Source: Biomphalaria glabrata (lineage: Eukaryota > Mollusca > Gastropoda > Planorbidae). Taken from it: a stretch of 64,000 nucleotides of DNA. Position numbers and translations under genes: made by a program. The stretch lies in the NCBI RefSeq assembly GCF_947242115.1, contig NC_074720.1, positions 31,782,645 through 31,846,644 of the forward strand, read 5' to 3'. Positions 23,366 to 35,500 of the stretch are shown here, piece after piece; positions within the stretch are counted from its first letter, which is position 1; each line of letters starts with the position of its first letter. The notes beneath the pieces are model-generated. The model was not told where the DNA came from, did no database searches, and was given only the letters and a program-made list of their open reading frames with translations.

Positions 23366-23764
23366 CAAAACGAGTCTCAGAGTTGAACTTTCAGTTTGCC
23401 AACTAAATCAAAGCTCAGTTCAGTGTTAATAAGGGCACAAAAATAATCATATTTAGCCCGTGCTTTGACTGAGAGAAACATTGGTTAGTTAATAAAATGA
23501 AAGAACACATTAATTCTGACCTCTGCACCGGAATGTTCGTGCAACATGCATCCAATACCAACCATCTTTTTCAAGCAATTATCTCAGTGAAAAAAAAAAA
23601 CAAAACAAAACTAAGGGGTCTCAACAACAAGACAGTCACGAGATGTACTCGCGAAGATTTGGAAACAAAACATTCCCATGGTCATTACACTGCAGTATTC
23701 TGTCTTAGCTTGGGATCTCAAGAAAAAAAATGTTCTTTAAAGGACATTGACTGTGACTTTCTAA

Positions 23765-24008
23765 TATTTTCAATAATTATTATTATTATAGCTTTTATAT
23801 AGCGCTACTTTCATGCTTATAGCATGCTCAGAGCGCTTTCATTTCAATCTCATTTGTGGACCAGTGGGGGGGGGGGGGGAGGGGGTATCTAAGAGTTGGT
23901 TTTCCGTGCTGCCTTAAGACGTTCAGTAAACACAACTCTGCCCGAGTCGGGTATCGAACCTCGAGCCCCCTTCTAGGTAGCACTTGGCCTCTCGACCACG
24001 CTTCTCAC
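23765..24008 (-). mobile_element. SINE family C, reverse copy
   Basis: Reverse copy of the 13.6-kb element: tail TATAGCGCTACTTTCATGC, body with GTGCTGCCTTAAGACGTTC, reversed head near 24000. It carries a long G run. Confidence 0.78.
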
Positions 24009-24559
24009 GCTTTATTGGAAGACAGACTTTATGCTTGCTATCGGCACTATTTCATAAGGTTATATACATAGAAAATGTAAGAGCATGTTCAATTTTATTA
24101 AACATAGCTATTTCATTTATCTAGATAAGCAAGTGAAAACAGTTTTTAGCATTTTCCTTTGTAAAAGGGTGACATTTTTTTTCTTATTTTTAGACAAGAA
24201 CTCTGAACCAGTTTTTAATATCCTCATTTAGTGCAGAAGCTGATTCAGCTCTAGATGACTTTCCTCAAGCCCTCAAGGTAAATTATGCCCTGAAAAAGTT
24301 CAAGTCAGTTCTTTCAAGGAAGTTTTTTGGGTTATTTCCTCACTTAAAACACTGCTGCTATACTTCCACGTCATTTGGTCGACATACATCTGTGAACAAA
24401 TATTTTATTTCTGGAAAATAAGTGTAAGAACAGGTTAGTCCTGACTGGCATTTGAAAGCAGTCACTGGGATAAAAATGAGTAATGAAGTTCCACAGTTCC
24501 TGAACATTATGCAGTAGTAATATTAGTTTTGTAATATTCATAGAGTTTAATGACTGATT

Positions 24560-25190
24560 TCTGCTTTGATTTGTTTATTTTAGGTGAGATTTTAATACTA
24601 AACCATCACTTACCCCAACGCAACCAAAGGGGTTTGGAGTTTAAAGCCTCCTATCAGGTTGTTTTACAGTTAAATTTTGACAATCCTTATATTCCAAGAG
24701 CATAGATAAGTAAGATTTTGATTTTAAAACCCCTCCGAAATTGATGATTAACCCCTTCTTCAATATAAGAATATCCCTTCTTCAGTAGCCAAGATGTTTT
24801 TATTTTGTGTTTAAACCCCCCTTCAGCGGGTTTGAAGCCAAAAAGTACATCTTCAATATAAAAAAAATGTAAATTACTCCAAATTCTATGAGCTTAGCCT
24901 AAGGTGTTTTGAGTTTAAACCTTCCTTCGGGGGTTTGGAGCCAAAAAATACCTCTTCAATATAAAAGATTAGCAAATACACACTTCAAAATGCTATGAGC
25001 GTAGCCAAACGGGTTTGAGTTTATCCCCCCCCCCCAATTTTCTGCGGGATTTGAATCTTAAAAATGCCTCATCAATATAAGAAAAAGCAAAATACACACT
25101 AAAAAATCTATTAGCGTAGCAAGCCAAGGGGGTGTTTGAGTTTAACCCCCCTTCCCTCAAGTGGGCTTTTTTTTTTTAGTTTTGAATTTA
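24560..25190 (-). mobile_element. Fragment of the GGCGTAGCC terminal-inverted-repeat element
   Basis: Reverse complement of the internal subrepeat array at 47.6-48.6 kb (units with GTTTGAGTTTAAACC and CTCATCAATATAAG motifs) plus its flank TAGGTGAGATTTTAATAC. The terminal repeats are missing. Confidence 0.65.
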
Positions 25191-25231
25191 AAATCCCCCT
25201 ACAAAGAGTTTTAAGGTTGATTCTTGATAAA

Positions 25232-25462
25232 TGGAGGACGAGGTGGATGAGGTGTATAACTGTTGGTTTCACAACCGAGGGGTCTCGTTCAAGACTGATT
25301 TTGAATTTCAAGATTCTTAGAGCGCTCGTTAGCCCACCCAACTCTAATGGACACCTGGGAAAAGAAATGACCAATAATTGTTATGCTGACCACATGACAC
25401 GCTCGTTAGCATTGGTCATAGAAGCAGATGATTGTGCGATCGCTTTAGGCCATACCTTTTAA
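25232..25462 (+). mobile_element. SINE family A, diverged copy
   Basis: Weak tRNA-like head, then body and tail (CAACTCTAATGGACACCTGG, then CATAGAAGCAGATG). It is older than the 10.4-kb copy by divergence. Confidence 0.6.
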
Positions 25463-25919
25463 AGAAGAAACAAATTTAAAACAAAATGTTCATATTAAGT
25501 AAAAAAAAAAAGAATTGAGATTACCTTTAAAACTTTTGGTTCACTAATATGACAAGCTTTTAGATTGGACATTATTACGAGCATTTTAAGAAAGCTTGAA
25601 AAGGTAAGGGCCTACACAAATATCCTGTCTAAGGACTCCACAAAAATTCAGGGCCTTTAATCGTTCAAATCCGGTCCTGCTTTCTGTAAAAAAAATGACA
25701 TGAGTTAATATAAGTTTTGTAAATAAATAGCCTCGAAATTCTACACGAGCAGTAGCTGAACTCAATGTATAGAACGGCTGTCGTTATGACCATCAGTAAT
25801 ATGTCATATCATCAGTGTAAGAGAAAGCACCCTACGTCCTTGTACGTGGAAGTAATAATAATAATAATAAGGCTTGTCTTCGAGTCCGAAGATTAGTGAG
25901 GAATACAGTATTTTCCCTG

Positions 25920-26290
25920 GCTGCGCAGCCCCAACTGTGACCTACATATTTTGCCACAACCAGGACAAGCATAACCATTATCCGCAGGTGGTCGATTTAG
26001 ATTTTCTTTTCGTCGTCTGCGTTTGTCCTCGGCAGCAGATTTTCTTTTGGTCTCAAATGATTATCCCGCGGCCTTCGTGAGTGACCTAAAGCTGTCTTGT
26101 TCCGACACCGCATGCAGCCAGGTGCTCTCTTCTATGTCAGCCAAGGAAAGTGGACGCCTAAGCTGGTCTTTGACGCGTTTCCGTGAGGTGCCTCTGTTAT
26201 GTCGACCACCTTTTAGCTTTGCAAAACACCTTGTCTATGCGCGCGACCAATCGTCACCTTGTAATTCAGACCTTTGAGCACAGGTTGCAT
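25920..26290 (+). repeat. Unclassified interspersed repeat, copy 1
   Basis: Shares an ordered series of motifs with 62,960-63,130: TTTGCCACAA, CGTCTGCGTTTGTCCTCGG, TTTTCTTTTGGTCTCAAATG, GCCTTCGTGAGTG, CTAAAGCTGTCTTG. I do not recognise the family. Confidence 0.5.
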
Positions 26291-27854
26291 GTCACAGATC
26301 AGTGGTCAAGGCAGTTTAAACCTACTATGGCCGTTGGTCTCTGTCAGGGTTGTGTTAAAGCCTTAGCTCGTTTGCCCGAGCCCTTGACATTCAACAGGCA
26401 CCTTGGTGCTTACAATAAATAAGTGACTCACTGTTAACAATGTAATTGTTTAATGATATGAATATAAGTAATAATGAAAACTGATGAAGTAATGACATTG
26501 AGTCTAAAAATATTCGAATATTGTGGTTATAGCAATTAAACAATAATTCTGCACTTGCTACAACACAACGCCACAAAATAGTACGTTCAACACTGGCCCA
26601 CAGCCGATAATAAACTCCAACGTTAATCTTGATAATCCCATAATTAACTCCCTGTTTGGGGGGGGGGGATGACAAGTTACTTGCTCTGGAATTTGGATTA
26701 AAGTGAGGAGGATTCGCGCAAAACGTCGACCTCACTCTCTCGCCCTAAAGCCCATCCTTTTCGGAAGCAAGATTTGGTCAAGACGTCCGGGGATAAGTTT
26801 AGGTGCAATGGATGACCAGAGACTTTCTGTGTGTCTTGTCCTGCTCTTTAGTACTCCACAGCACTGTGTTGGTGGTTGCCTTTCTGTCCGATTAGTCTAG
26901 TTTTGTGACGTTACGCACAGGCTGCAAAGTCCAGACCTCACATGCTAGGTTTGACAGAACCTCAGTGTACTTAGTGCCATGGACACTTCAGATACCCTCT
27001 ACCTGGTTTAGCCGGCCAGTCAAAGCCGTTTCCGGGGTGTGGCCGCTGCGCATGCTACAGCTTCTGTGAGCCACAGGTGAGAGTTTGATACCGAGTGGGG
27101 ACCAAGAGTGAGCCAAGCTACCCTCAAAAAGAAGGTACGACTGCCTGTCCACTAGAGGTACTACCCCTCCTAGATACCCCTTACACTCCTAACTCCCTGT
27201 AAAGACATAAGAAAAGACAAATTAAAAGTTTTAGTCCCAAAACGCCAAGGCAACGAAACAACTACGAAATGCACTAATGCCTTAAATACTCACCCTAAAC
27301 AGGGGAACACAGAAGAATCTCAACAAACGTTACACCAGCATAACAAAAACACTCCATAAACTTACAAGCAAGGCAGCCAAGAAAGTGCTTTCAAAAATTG
27401 TGCACTTAATAAACATTGGTGCTAGAATACCATAACCTACGCACCGACAGTTTCAATCTATGACGTATAAAATAGCTAATCATTAAAAGGTTACCTTCCT
27501 TTTTATTAAATTAAGAGAGAGAGTCAGGGAGAGATTGAGAATGTATATAGAGAGAAAAGGGTATGGAGAATTTAAGAGAGAGAAAGAGGTTTTCAGTAAA
27601 TATAAAAATATGCCGAGTCTGATTTTTCACGAATTAAAAAAGGTCTTATTTCTTTCCTTAGTAAAGTATGAAGTTGAAATAACCAAGGAATATAAAAAGG
27701 TGGTACTCGACTAGATCAGCGTCTTTTCTTATCTGTTATGCTTCCTTCAGACTAGAACGACTGTGGTTCAACTCATAGACATCAATGTGTTGAACATTCA
27801 GATAACTCAACTGTACGTTGATTTCAAGCCATGATTGGAATGTTTTAAAAATTG

Positions 27855-28145
27855 TCTTGGTTTTGGATATTCTTACACAGCTCACTGTCTGTCTGTGTGT
27901 CTGCCTGCTTGTATGTCTAGCCAAGTTTGTTTCTCCGACAGCCAATCTTGGATCAAGCAGACATTTGGCACACATATTTCTTTTGCCTGACAACACAAGA
28001 ATGAAAAAAATATAGCCACTTAGTTAATTTTGTGAATTAACTTCTGGTAATAAATTACTTTGTCTGGTATCTCATAAATGGAAAGAAATAGTACTTGACT
28101 GAAGTGGTGAATTAAGCTTAATTAGTTCCCTTTATGTTAGGCTGT
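27855..28145 (+). repeat. Interspersed repeat 'GGATCAAG' family, copy
   Basis: Segment with GTCTGTCTGTGTGTC, CTTGGATCAAGC, ACACATATTTCTTTTGCCTG and TGTCTGGTATCTC. Similar ordered motifs recur at 41.1, 55.7, 57.4, 57.6 and (reverse) 60.6 kb. Family unknown. Confidence 0.55.
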
Positions 28146-28799
28146 CGTCTTAGGCTTAGTGAACACAAACATGAAATAGAAACAATACAATCTTCCAAGT
28201 TCATAGACTTTTGGCTAGTAGAGTGGTTACCGCGTTGGCTTGAGAAAGCTTAAGGGTCATTAGTTCGATTTAGGTTGTTCCTCCTTTTTTAATTTTATAA
28301 ATGCTTTTTTATTTTTAGTCTAGATCTATTACAAATTTAATGACATCTGGTCCAAACTAATTGATTATTGATTTAAGTATTCTTAGTACGCTTTTTTTTA
28401 GAGTGTATCTATATTTTAATCTTCAACATCTCGTCACTATTGGCTTATAAATTCGGTTTGATAAAAAGGTTTTAGAGAAAGTTTCGTACTTGTAAATATT
28501 TGAACTGTCTGTAAATATGACCCAATATTATTTCAGTAATCAATACCTAGCCAAGCTTTGTTTTATTTATAATCAGACGATTAATATCCTTTTTCTTAAT
28601 ATATTTTTACATAAATAAATATGTTATAGATAGACATCTATATCTTCCATGCAAAAACTTGTATTTACTTCTAGGAACATTGAGATTCGGAGCATAGCCG
28701 GATTTACGACAGTTGAGCAGGGCGATCTCAGTGGAGGAAATATTGAGCAGCAAGTCCTAGTTTATGACAACTGGTCTAGTTTTTAAACCAGCTGAAACT

Positions 28800-29350
28800 G
28801 TCTGGTAGAGATGTGCATAGCCCTTGGAGCTCTAAGGCAAACAAAAGGGAACAAGAGCTCCCTTCCACCGGCCTGAAGTGGGAGGCGTGTTCCTCCTTCA
28901 CGCCACCCTGTCTGACGGGGGGTGAGACTCGGAGTTAAACTTAGAGTTCGATTTTGCGTTTACTTCCAGTGGACACGGACACTCCGGACTCGCGGACTAG
29001 AGACGCGGCCAAAGGCCCCACCACCGGGACCCCCGTCATATTCCTTTGGTTTACCAGGCTAACCGTGCGGGACACGCCAATTATGTCACGGCCCCTGGAC
29101 GTTGACAGATCGCTGCGGGAGCTCTTTTACATCCCCGCACAGTGCAATGAGGTTACTCTGGTACCCTCTTCGACACTCCCGCGGGAGCCTTGTTGTGCTA
29201 CCTTTGGCCTTGTCGTCCCCTCTCACGACCGTTTCCACCCGGGCGCCATGACTAGGCGGGGTAGCGTGCCCGGGGGTTTTCGAACCTGACGGTGACATGG
29301 GGATCTTCTATCGAGGGCCCATTCACTTAGGTGCAGGGGGCTGGGGCAGT
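28800..29350 (+). repeat. GC-rich interspersed repeat, copy 1
   Basis: Matches the reverse complement of about 44,880-45,270 over an ordered series of blocks, for example CACTCCCGCGGGAGCC, TCGTCCCCTCTCACGACC and CCACCCGGGCGCCATGACTA. It is GC-rich against an AT-rich background. It may be part of a retroelement; no coding domain was recognised. Confidence 0.55.
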
Positions 29351-30873
29351 TACCCCACTTGCCAGCCCCTAAGGCTGCTACTGCTTTCTAAACACGGAAC
29401 TTTGCTGTATCTTGTTCGCACATTATCTTTAGACAAACACATATACAAACACAAACTATCATATCGACACTCACGCTTTTGAAAAAAATAAAAAAAAACA
29501 TCTGATAGCGCGTGAACGTTTAACAGAGATACTTCGCTTCAATGATTTCACACACCAAAAAAAAAAAACAACTTAAAACTCTACACAACACATTCACACA
29601 CACACTTACACATAAATACAATCTTGTACTGCTGAAAGAAGTCAAGGTTGATCTTTTTTTTTTTTACTTTTGTTTTCCGTACGAAAACGTGATTCAATCA
29701 GTTAACTCACTACGTGTAGTGTCTCTAGACATTTCAATACAGTGTAGGCGATTTCTGGGTATTTTACACTAGATTTAAGTATTTAAAAAATAATTTAGTT
29801 TACTTTATTCAAGACCTTAGATTTATTCTCCCTCCCCTCCCCGCCAATGAAATTCTTCAGTCAAAGTGAAATAGGCTATATATCTATAGTAACGGGTCTA
29901 AGATACGAGCGATGATAATGGCATACATAAGCATCTGCGTCAGGTCGTTGTTCTTGCACCATAGCCACAGCGTTAGAAACTGGGTACAGAAAGGATGAAC
30001 TCAATAGGAACAGCTATTAATTCTTCATATTAATGTCCTTTTAACTTCACAGTATCAGCAGTCAAATAGCTACGCAGAAGATTCTTTGATAGAGTTCGAC
30101 ATTTATTTTCATTTATTTATAACCAGGGAGTCCCAAACAAAGATTGACTTTCGACTTCAAAATTGTGGGTTTGCAAAAAGAAAATGCACATTGCATATGT
30201 TTACAGAAGAAAGGCTAGTATCTATGGTTAATATATATATTTATTTATTGAATGTACCACATTTTCTATATTAATTAATATGCACAATGTAATGCACACA
30301 TTTCCTTACAGACAATAAAGATTATTATTATTAGCAAGTATACATTTATCTCTACGACAAGCTGGTCTAATAATTTGTAACTACACATTCACTTGCATAT
30401 CTTTTCTTGTAAGTTTACAGACTTCCCTTGGCAATAGTAACCTACATTATAGGTTAGAAAACGCAGTGAGGATCCATTTTAAGCTGTTAATATTTATTGG
30501 ATACGGACTCTACTAAGTCTATTGTTTCCCTGGTGAATTCGGGGAACCAGTTGCGACCTAAAAAAGCACCAGGAATAGAACGAGCACTTAGGCAACTTTG
30601 TCCTGGCCTGTAGAATAAGAAATGAGCCTTTATTTAAAATAAACTTAAAATGTGTATGAGATAATTAAAAGGCATGACAATAGATGATGTTGTACAAACT
30701 GTGTAATCATTGAAAAGGGAGACAAGCCATCGTCTCCGTAGACAACCCAACAAGATGAAAAAGGACACAAAAAAAAAGGGGGGGGGGGCAGAAAGTGTGA
30801 TTTTACATTTTGAGTATTTCTGGGTATTTTTAAAAGTTTTCTTTAAGCTATTTCCTTGTTTGACTGACCACGG

Positions 30874-30880
30874 TATATAA
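30874..30880 (+). promoter_or_regulatory. TATA box, likely promoter of gene 2
   Basis: TATATAA within ACGGTATATAAGTGGCTGC. About 73 bp downstream of it comes a strong splice donor (AAAG/GTGAGT at 30953/30954), giving a plausible short noncoding first exon, about 30905-30953, that would join to the exon at 32521. Confidence 0.5.
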
Positions 30881-31239
30881 GTGGCTGCAGGTCACTTACC
30901 TCCTTATCAAAAGGACAAGTTTTTACCTTTTTACTTCGTCTGTGTTTTTAAAGGTGAGTGTTTCACTCTCTCGTTTAGTGTTTTCTTATTTCAATATAGG
31001 CTCATGATAAACACTATTGTACAAACTCGACCAAGTAAAATATTTATAATCATTTTATTAAAAATATTGCTCTTGCGTGTCGATAGTTGCAGTATTTCAA
31101 AACTCTTGCCAAACTGAAACATAATTGTCTGTCTTAAAGTCTGTCTAATGCTGTAAGGTTGCCTCTAGAATCAGATTTTACACGTCGAAAAAAAATTGAA
31201 TTCTTGATGTACAAGTGTTCAAAATAAAGGAAGCGTTTA

Positions 31240-31266
31240 GCTATGTTTTTTTTTTTTTTTTTTTTT
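31240..31266. repeat. Poly(T) tract in gene 2 intron
   Basis: A homopolymeric T run in the intron proposed between 30953 and 32521. It could be the reversed tail of a retrotransposed copy, but no element body was recognised next to it. Confidence 0.5.
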
Positions 31267-31839
31267 GTAAGATATATAATTTTTTTGCAAAATGTAGCAT
31301 TGCATAAAATTTTCTTAGCGATTCTTCGAGTAGCAATTTTTATATGTCTAAAACCAGAGTATTAGAAACTTAAATTTTTTAAAGAAAAATATTGAAAATA
31401 TATGGTGTACGGAGATCATTGCAACTCCTTGAGATCTTAGAAAAATTGGTTCAATTATTGCTTTCTAGTCGCGAATTTAGCGTTACTGACATGTTGGTTC
31501 ATTAATCTCAAAAGACTAGTTTTGCCTATTCTTAATATTTTAACTATTGATAGAATAACAAATATATTTGTCATGCAACTTTATTTTTCTTTTACAATCT
31601 TTTTCCGACTTTTGTAACTTTTATAAACAAATTGTTTACATATTAATCTAAGGAATTACACCCGAGGTTATTTTAGAAAGATTAGATCTACGACCTAGAC
31701 GTACTCGTGTGTTAGTCTAGTCAAGCATGCTAGATTTAAATTATACTTCATTGCAACCTATTCAAGGCCCTTAGCTCACGAAAGGGGCACTAGAATGTCT
31801 AGATCTAGTATTAGATCTACACCTAATCATGATTGTAAT

Positions 31840-32365
31840 TTACAAGACCACAATCACGTGACCGGTCTGACAAGGCGTGGTAGCACAACCATGTCCAGAC
31901 TCAGGATTGGCCACACCTACATCACGCACTCTTTTGTACTGAAGAGAGAGGAGCCCCCACTTTGCGAGTACTGTGACTCTCGCCTCACCGTGGAACATAT
32001 CCTCGTTGATTGCCCCAGATACCAGGATGTCAGGGCGAAATATTTTAGAGCCACTAATCTAAAAACACTATTTAATAATGTCGACCCTGGGAAGGTACTG
32101 GGCTTTATTCGGGAAGTGGGGCTATCTATGAAGATCTGATTTCTGAATTTGTGAACATGCACTATTTACATTAGATTTTTACCAAATATTTAAATTTTTA
32201 CTACCTTTACTATTTTAACTGTGAATAGACCTTGATTTTAATTATATGACTGTATAGAATCTGGCCCTTGTTGTTTAGAGAGAGAGTAGTCCTTAAGGGA
32301 CTGCAGGCACGACATGGCCTAAATTGTGCCGATGTGCCTCAAATCAACAAATCAACAAATCACGT
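31840..32365 (+). mobile_element. Non-LTR retrotransposon (LINE), 5'-truncated 3' end
   Basis: Encodes the end of an ORF2-type protein: RLRIGHTYITHSFVLKREEP, then the zinc-binding pattern CEYCDSRLTVEHILVDC, to a stop at 32139. A 3' UTR follows, ending GGCACGACATGGCCTAAATT and a CAAAT tail. The CxxC...H...C knuckle after a reverse transcriptase/RNase H is typical of I/Jockey-like LINEs. It sits in the proposed first intron of gene 2. Confidence 0.85.
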
Positions 32366-32529
32366 GACCTAGGTTGTAATCAGGTCAGATACGAAACGCT
32401 AACGTCGAATTTTGATTTTCATGAAGCAGTTGACCTACTTTATGTTAGAACTTCTATTATTTGCATAAAACAATAAGTGTATTCATTGGGTCAATTATTT
32501 AACTTTTGCCTTCCTTACAGAATTTTAAT

Positions 32530-35500
32530 ATGAGCGGTTTGAGAGAGCCGGTGCGGGTAAAGCTAGAGGACCTGTTCCGTCCTGACTTGGTGGAGTCCCT
32601 CAGAGGCCTGGGGCCTGGTGGCGTCGCCCGAGCTCTCTTTCAAGCCTTCGGGCTGCAATGTAATTCTGGCGAGTCTGCAGGAAGGTCAAAAATTCTCATT
32701 GAAGTGGACCCTGACCCTCGCGAAGGTCAGGAGCAGGAGGGAGCTCTTGCAAGTCCAGTTCTGATCTACTCGATGAGAGAAGTTCTTCCGCATGTATCGG
32801 TAAGGACATTTTTGTTTTGACATTTTTGTTTAACAAGGTAGTAAAACGTATAGTTGGTCTTCTCATTTTGGAATAAACGTTTGAAGCTGTTGTGAAAAGT
32901 TCACTAAGACTAGTGAATCTGTAACGTCCACGCATGTCTTCAGGAAAACCACGGTTTGATACATTGATACTAAGTGCATAGTCTTGTTGACTTCAGTATC
33001 TAATCTATGTAGTCACTAGCCTCCATTTGCTTAAAGAGAACTATTTCAAGATTAAAATATGCCATAATCCTAGCAATAAAAATTGGGATATTGTTATACT
33101 TTAGTGGAATTGTTTACCAAAATATCTGCTCCTGTGCTTCTTGTGAGAGCATAAAATATTAAAGGTTTGTCTCAGGCCCTACACTCTATGGGTGCAGATA
33201 ATACAAAGCATGTCTGGGCCGACAATCGGTTGTTCTTCCTTGGGTATGTTAAAATACGTAAACCTTACTTCACAATGTTGTGCTGAAATGTATTCCTTGC
33301 AATATTTGTATGTCTAGCCTTAAGTTAAATCTATAAAAAAGTAATCGGAATTATTCTGGAATAATCTTTATAGGCCGAAAACTTCATCTTTAAGATGAAA
33401 CGTGCTAGAATAGTAATTAATTTCTCCCGTATTTTTTAATCCGATTAAAAATGTTTATCCTCAGCCTGGTACTTGGGCACATGAAAATGCTGGTGCCCTG
33501 GCCGGAGATGAGCAGTGGGTTGTGAGACATCCTGGCAACCAAGGAGCTGCACCCGGAGCTGAAGGACCTAATCCAAATGTACCAAACATTCCACCAGATT
33601 TGGCACGTATCTATAATCAACTTTCGGTGTGTTTTTTTAACCACCACTTACCGACTTGTTTTAAATTTTGACCTTTTTAATTCTCTCCTAATCGACGATA
33701 CCATCGTTGATTTTGACCTCATTTAATTAAATTGTGTATTTTTTAAAACTTGACATTGAATTATATAAAAAGGGCATGCATTTCCCTTCAATTCTTTACC
33801 AATACAACATTTTCTGATAAAAAATAAAGCTGAATCATAACAGGGTAGTGAAATAGTAATGAACTAAATGATCTCCTTCAGAACGTGGAAAAATAAGTAC
33901 GGAGAGAAAGGGTTAATGACAGGACTTGACTTTAAGATATTTTATCTGCTTTTCGACTTAAATGCCCAAAGATAACGGTGTGAGACTTGTACTTGAAACA
34001 ATTACCTCGACCTTTTTGTCATCTACTTACATGTACGCTCTCTTTGTTGACGTCTAGTTACCTAGTTACCAGTAAAAATTTGAAGCTAAAAATGTTAACA
34101 ATTTAGTGGTTCTTTGTATTTCTCTTTAAACTGCCCACCCTTTCATGTGCACAAGTTTTAAAATGTTTATAACCCACCATGTTATCTAGAATAGTGCATA
34201 ATACAAACCATATCTATCTCTACATACTGTACAAGCATCCTATATTTTTAAGGCTTATTGTTTTTTAGTTAATGGGTTTCTGATCTTATTAGTAAGACCT
34301 TGTTAGTAAGACATTGTGCTTACAAGACACCATCGGTAACCGATGGTAATAGAAACCTATGACGTTTTCATGCCTCGTAACCCGTAAGGTTTTGAAGGCC
34401 AACTTTCTTTGTTGAAACTGTTGACATTGTCTAAAGATGTGATCAATTTTACAAGTATAGAAAACATGGTCCGACATAGCGTGAGAAAAATCACAGGCAG
34501 ATACAGTTTATAAAAACGCAATATGTATAAACTTAATAAAAGCTTAACCTTTTTAACATAGCTTTTATAAATTAAATCGAGTTTCTTGACAAGAATTCTA
34601 CTGCTTTAAGTTAAGAACATATACTGTTAAATAATCGCATCTTGTAATCTTTGTAATATTCATTAAATAGCCAATCAGATGTTCCTACTAGTTTGTACTT
34701 TTCAGTTCAGTATCGCCCCTTCTTACTTGCGCATGTTTCAAACACGTAAACATTATTCCACAAAATATTTTTCTGAAATGTAAAAGTTGAAACAATTTCA
34801 GCGCCATGGAATATTGCATCCACTCCGTTCCAGGGTTGTAAACCCGGAGAGATTTCCCATTGTGATCCACGACAGTGCTCCTCCTTCCGACAAGTGTTCT
34901 ATCTGCCTGGAGGAATACGTCACCGGAATTGAGAAGCGTGTGTTGACCTGCGGTCACGAGTTCCACAAGAAATGTGCTGACACCTGGTTTGCAGTACCGG
35001 TAAGTATCCTTTACCCAAAAAGATTGTATCTAGAATTGCTACGGGTGTAGTGACTTTAGATTCTTTGACCAGTGGAACTAAGTTTGTCCTTTAACACCCA
35101 CTGGTGCATAGGGCCGAACACCCACTGGTGCGTAGGGCCGAACACCCACTGGTGCGTAGGGCCGAACACCCACTGGTGCGTAGGGCCGAACACCCACTGG
35201 TGCGTAGGGCCGAACACCCACTGGTGCGTAGGGCCGAACACCCACTGGTGCATAGGGCCGAACACCCACTGGTGCATAGGGCCGAACAGCCACTTCGTCA
35301 TCGGACACTGTCCTTGACAAATAGCCTCGGGTTTTAGTCCATGTCCATCCTGCCTAGCTTCTAGCAATTCTCTTCCCTTGAAGATTCGTCCAGCGCCATT
35401 TTGTTTGCCATGTTTAGCCCTGTTTAGCCCTGTTTAGCCCTGTTTAGCCCTGTTTAGCCCTGTTTAGCCCTGTTTAGCCCTGTTTTGCCCTGTTTTGCCC

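Larger units (their letters stand above)
22575..30870. other. Intergenic region, repeat relics, no gene recognised
   Basis: No exon chain or credible gene was found. Contents recognised and listed separately: a 16-bp repeat near 23.32 kb, a family C SINE, a fragment of the GGCGTAGCC element, a family A SINE, an unclassified repeat at 25.9-26.3 kb, and a GC-rich repeat at 28.8-29.35 kb. The stretch 26.7-27.2 kb is richer in GC than its surroundings and looks like unclassified transposon sequence. The rest is AT-rich DNA in which I see nothing. Confidence 0.6.

Noticed and set aside
28954-29289. 111-codon open frame in the GC-rich repeat
   Set aside because: The region is an interspersed repeat with another reverse copy, and the frame is not kept there.
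35056-35367. Both-strand open frames over the CACCCACTGGTGCGTAGGGC array
   Set aside because: Repeat artefact with a 24-bp unit; located within gene 2's RING intron.
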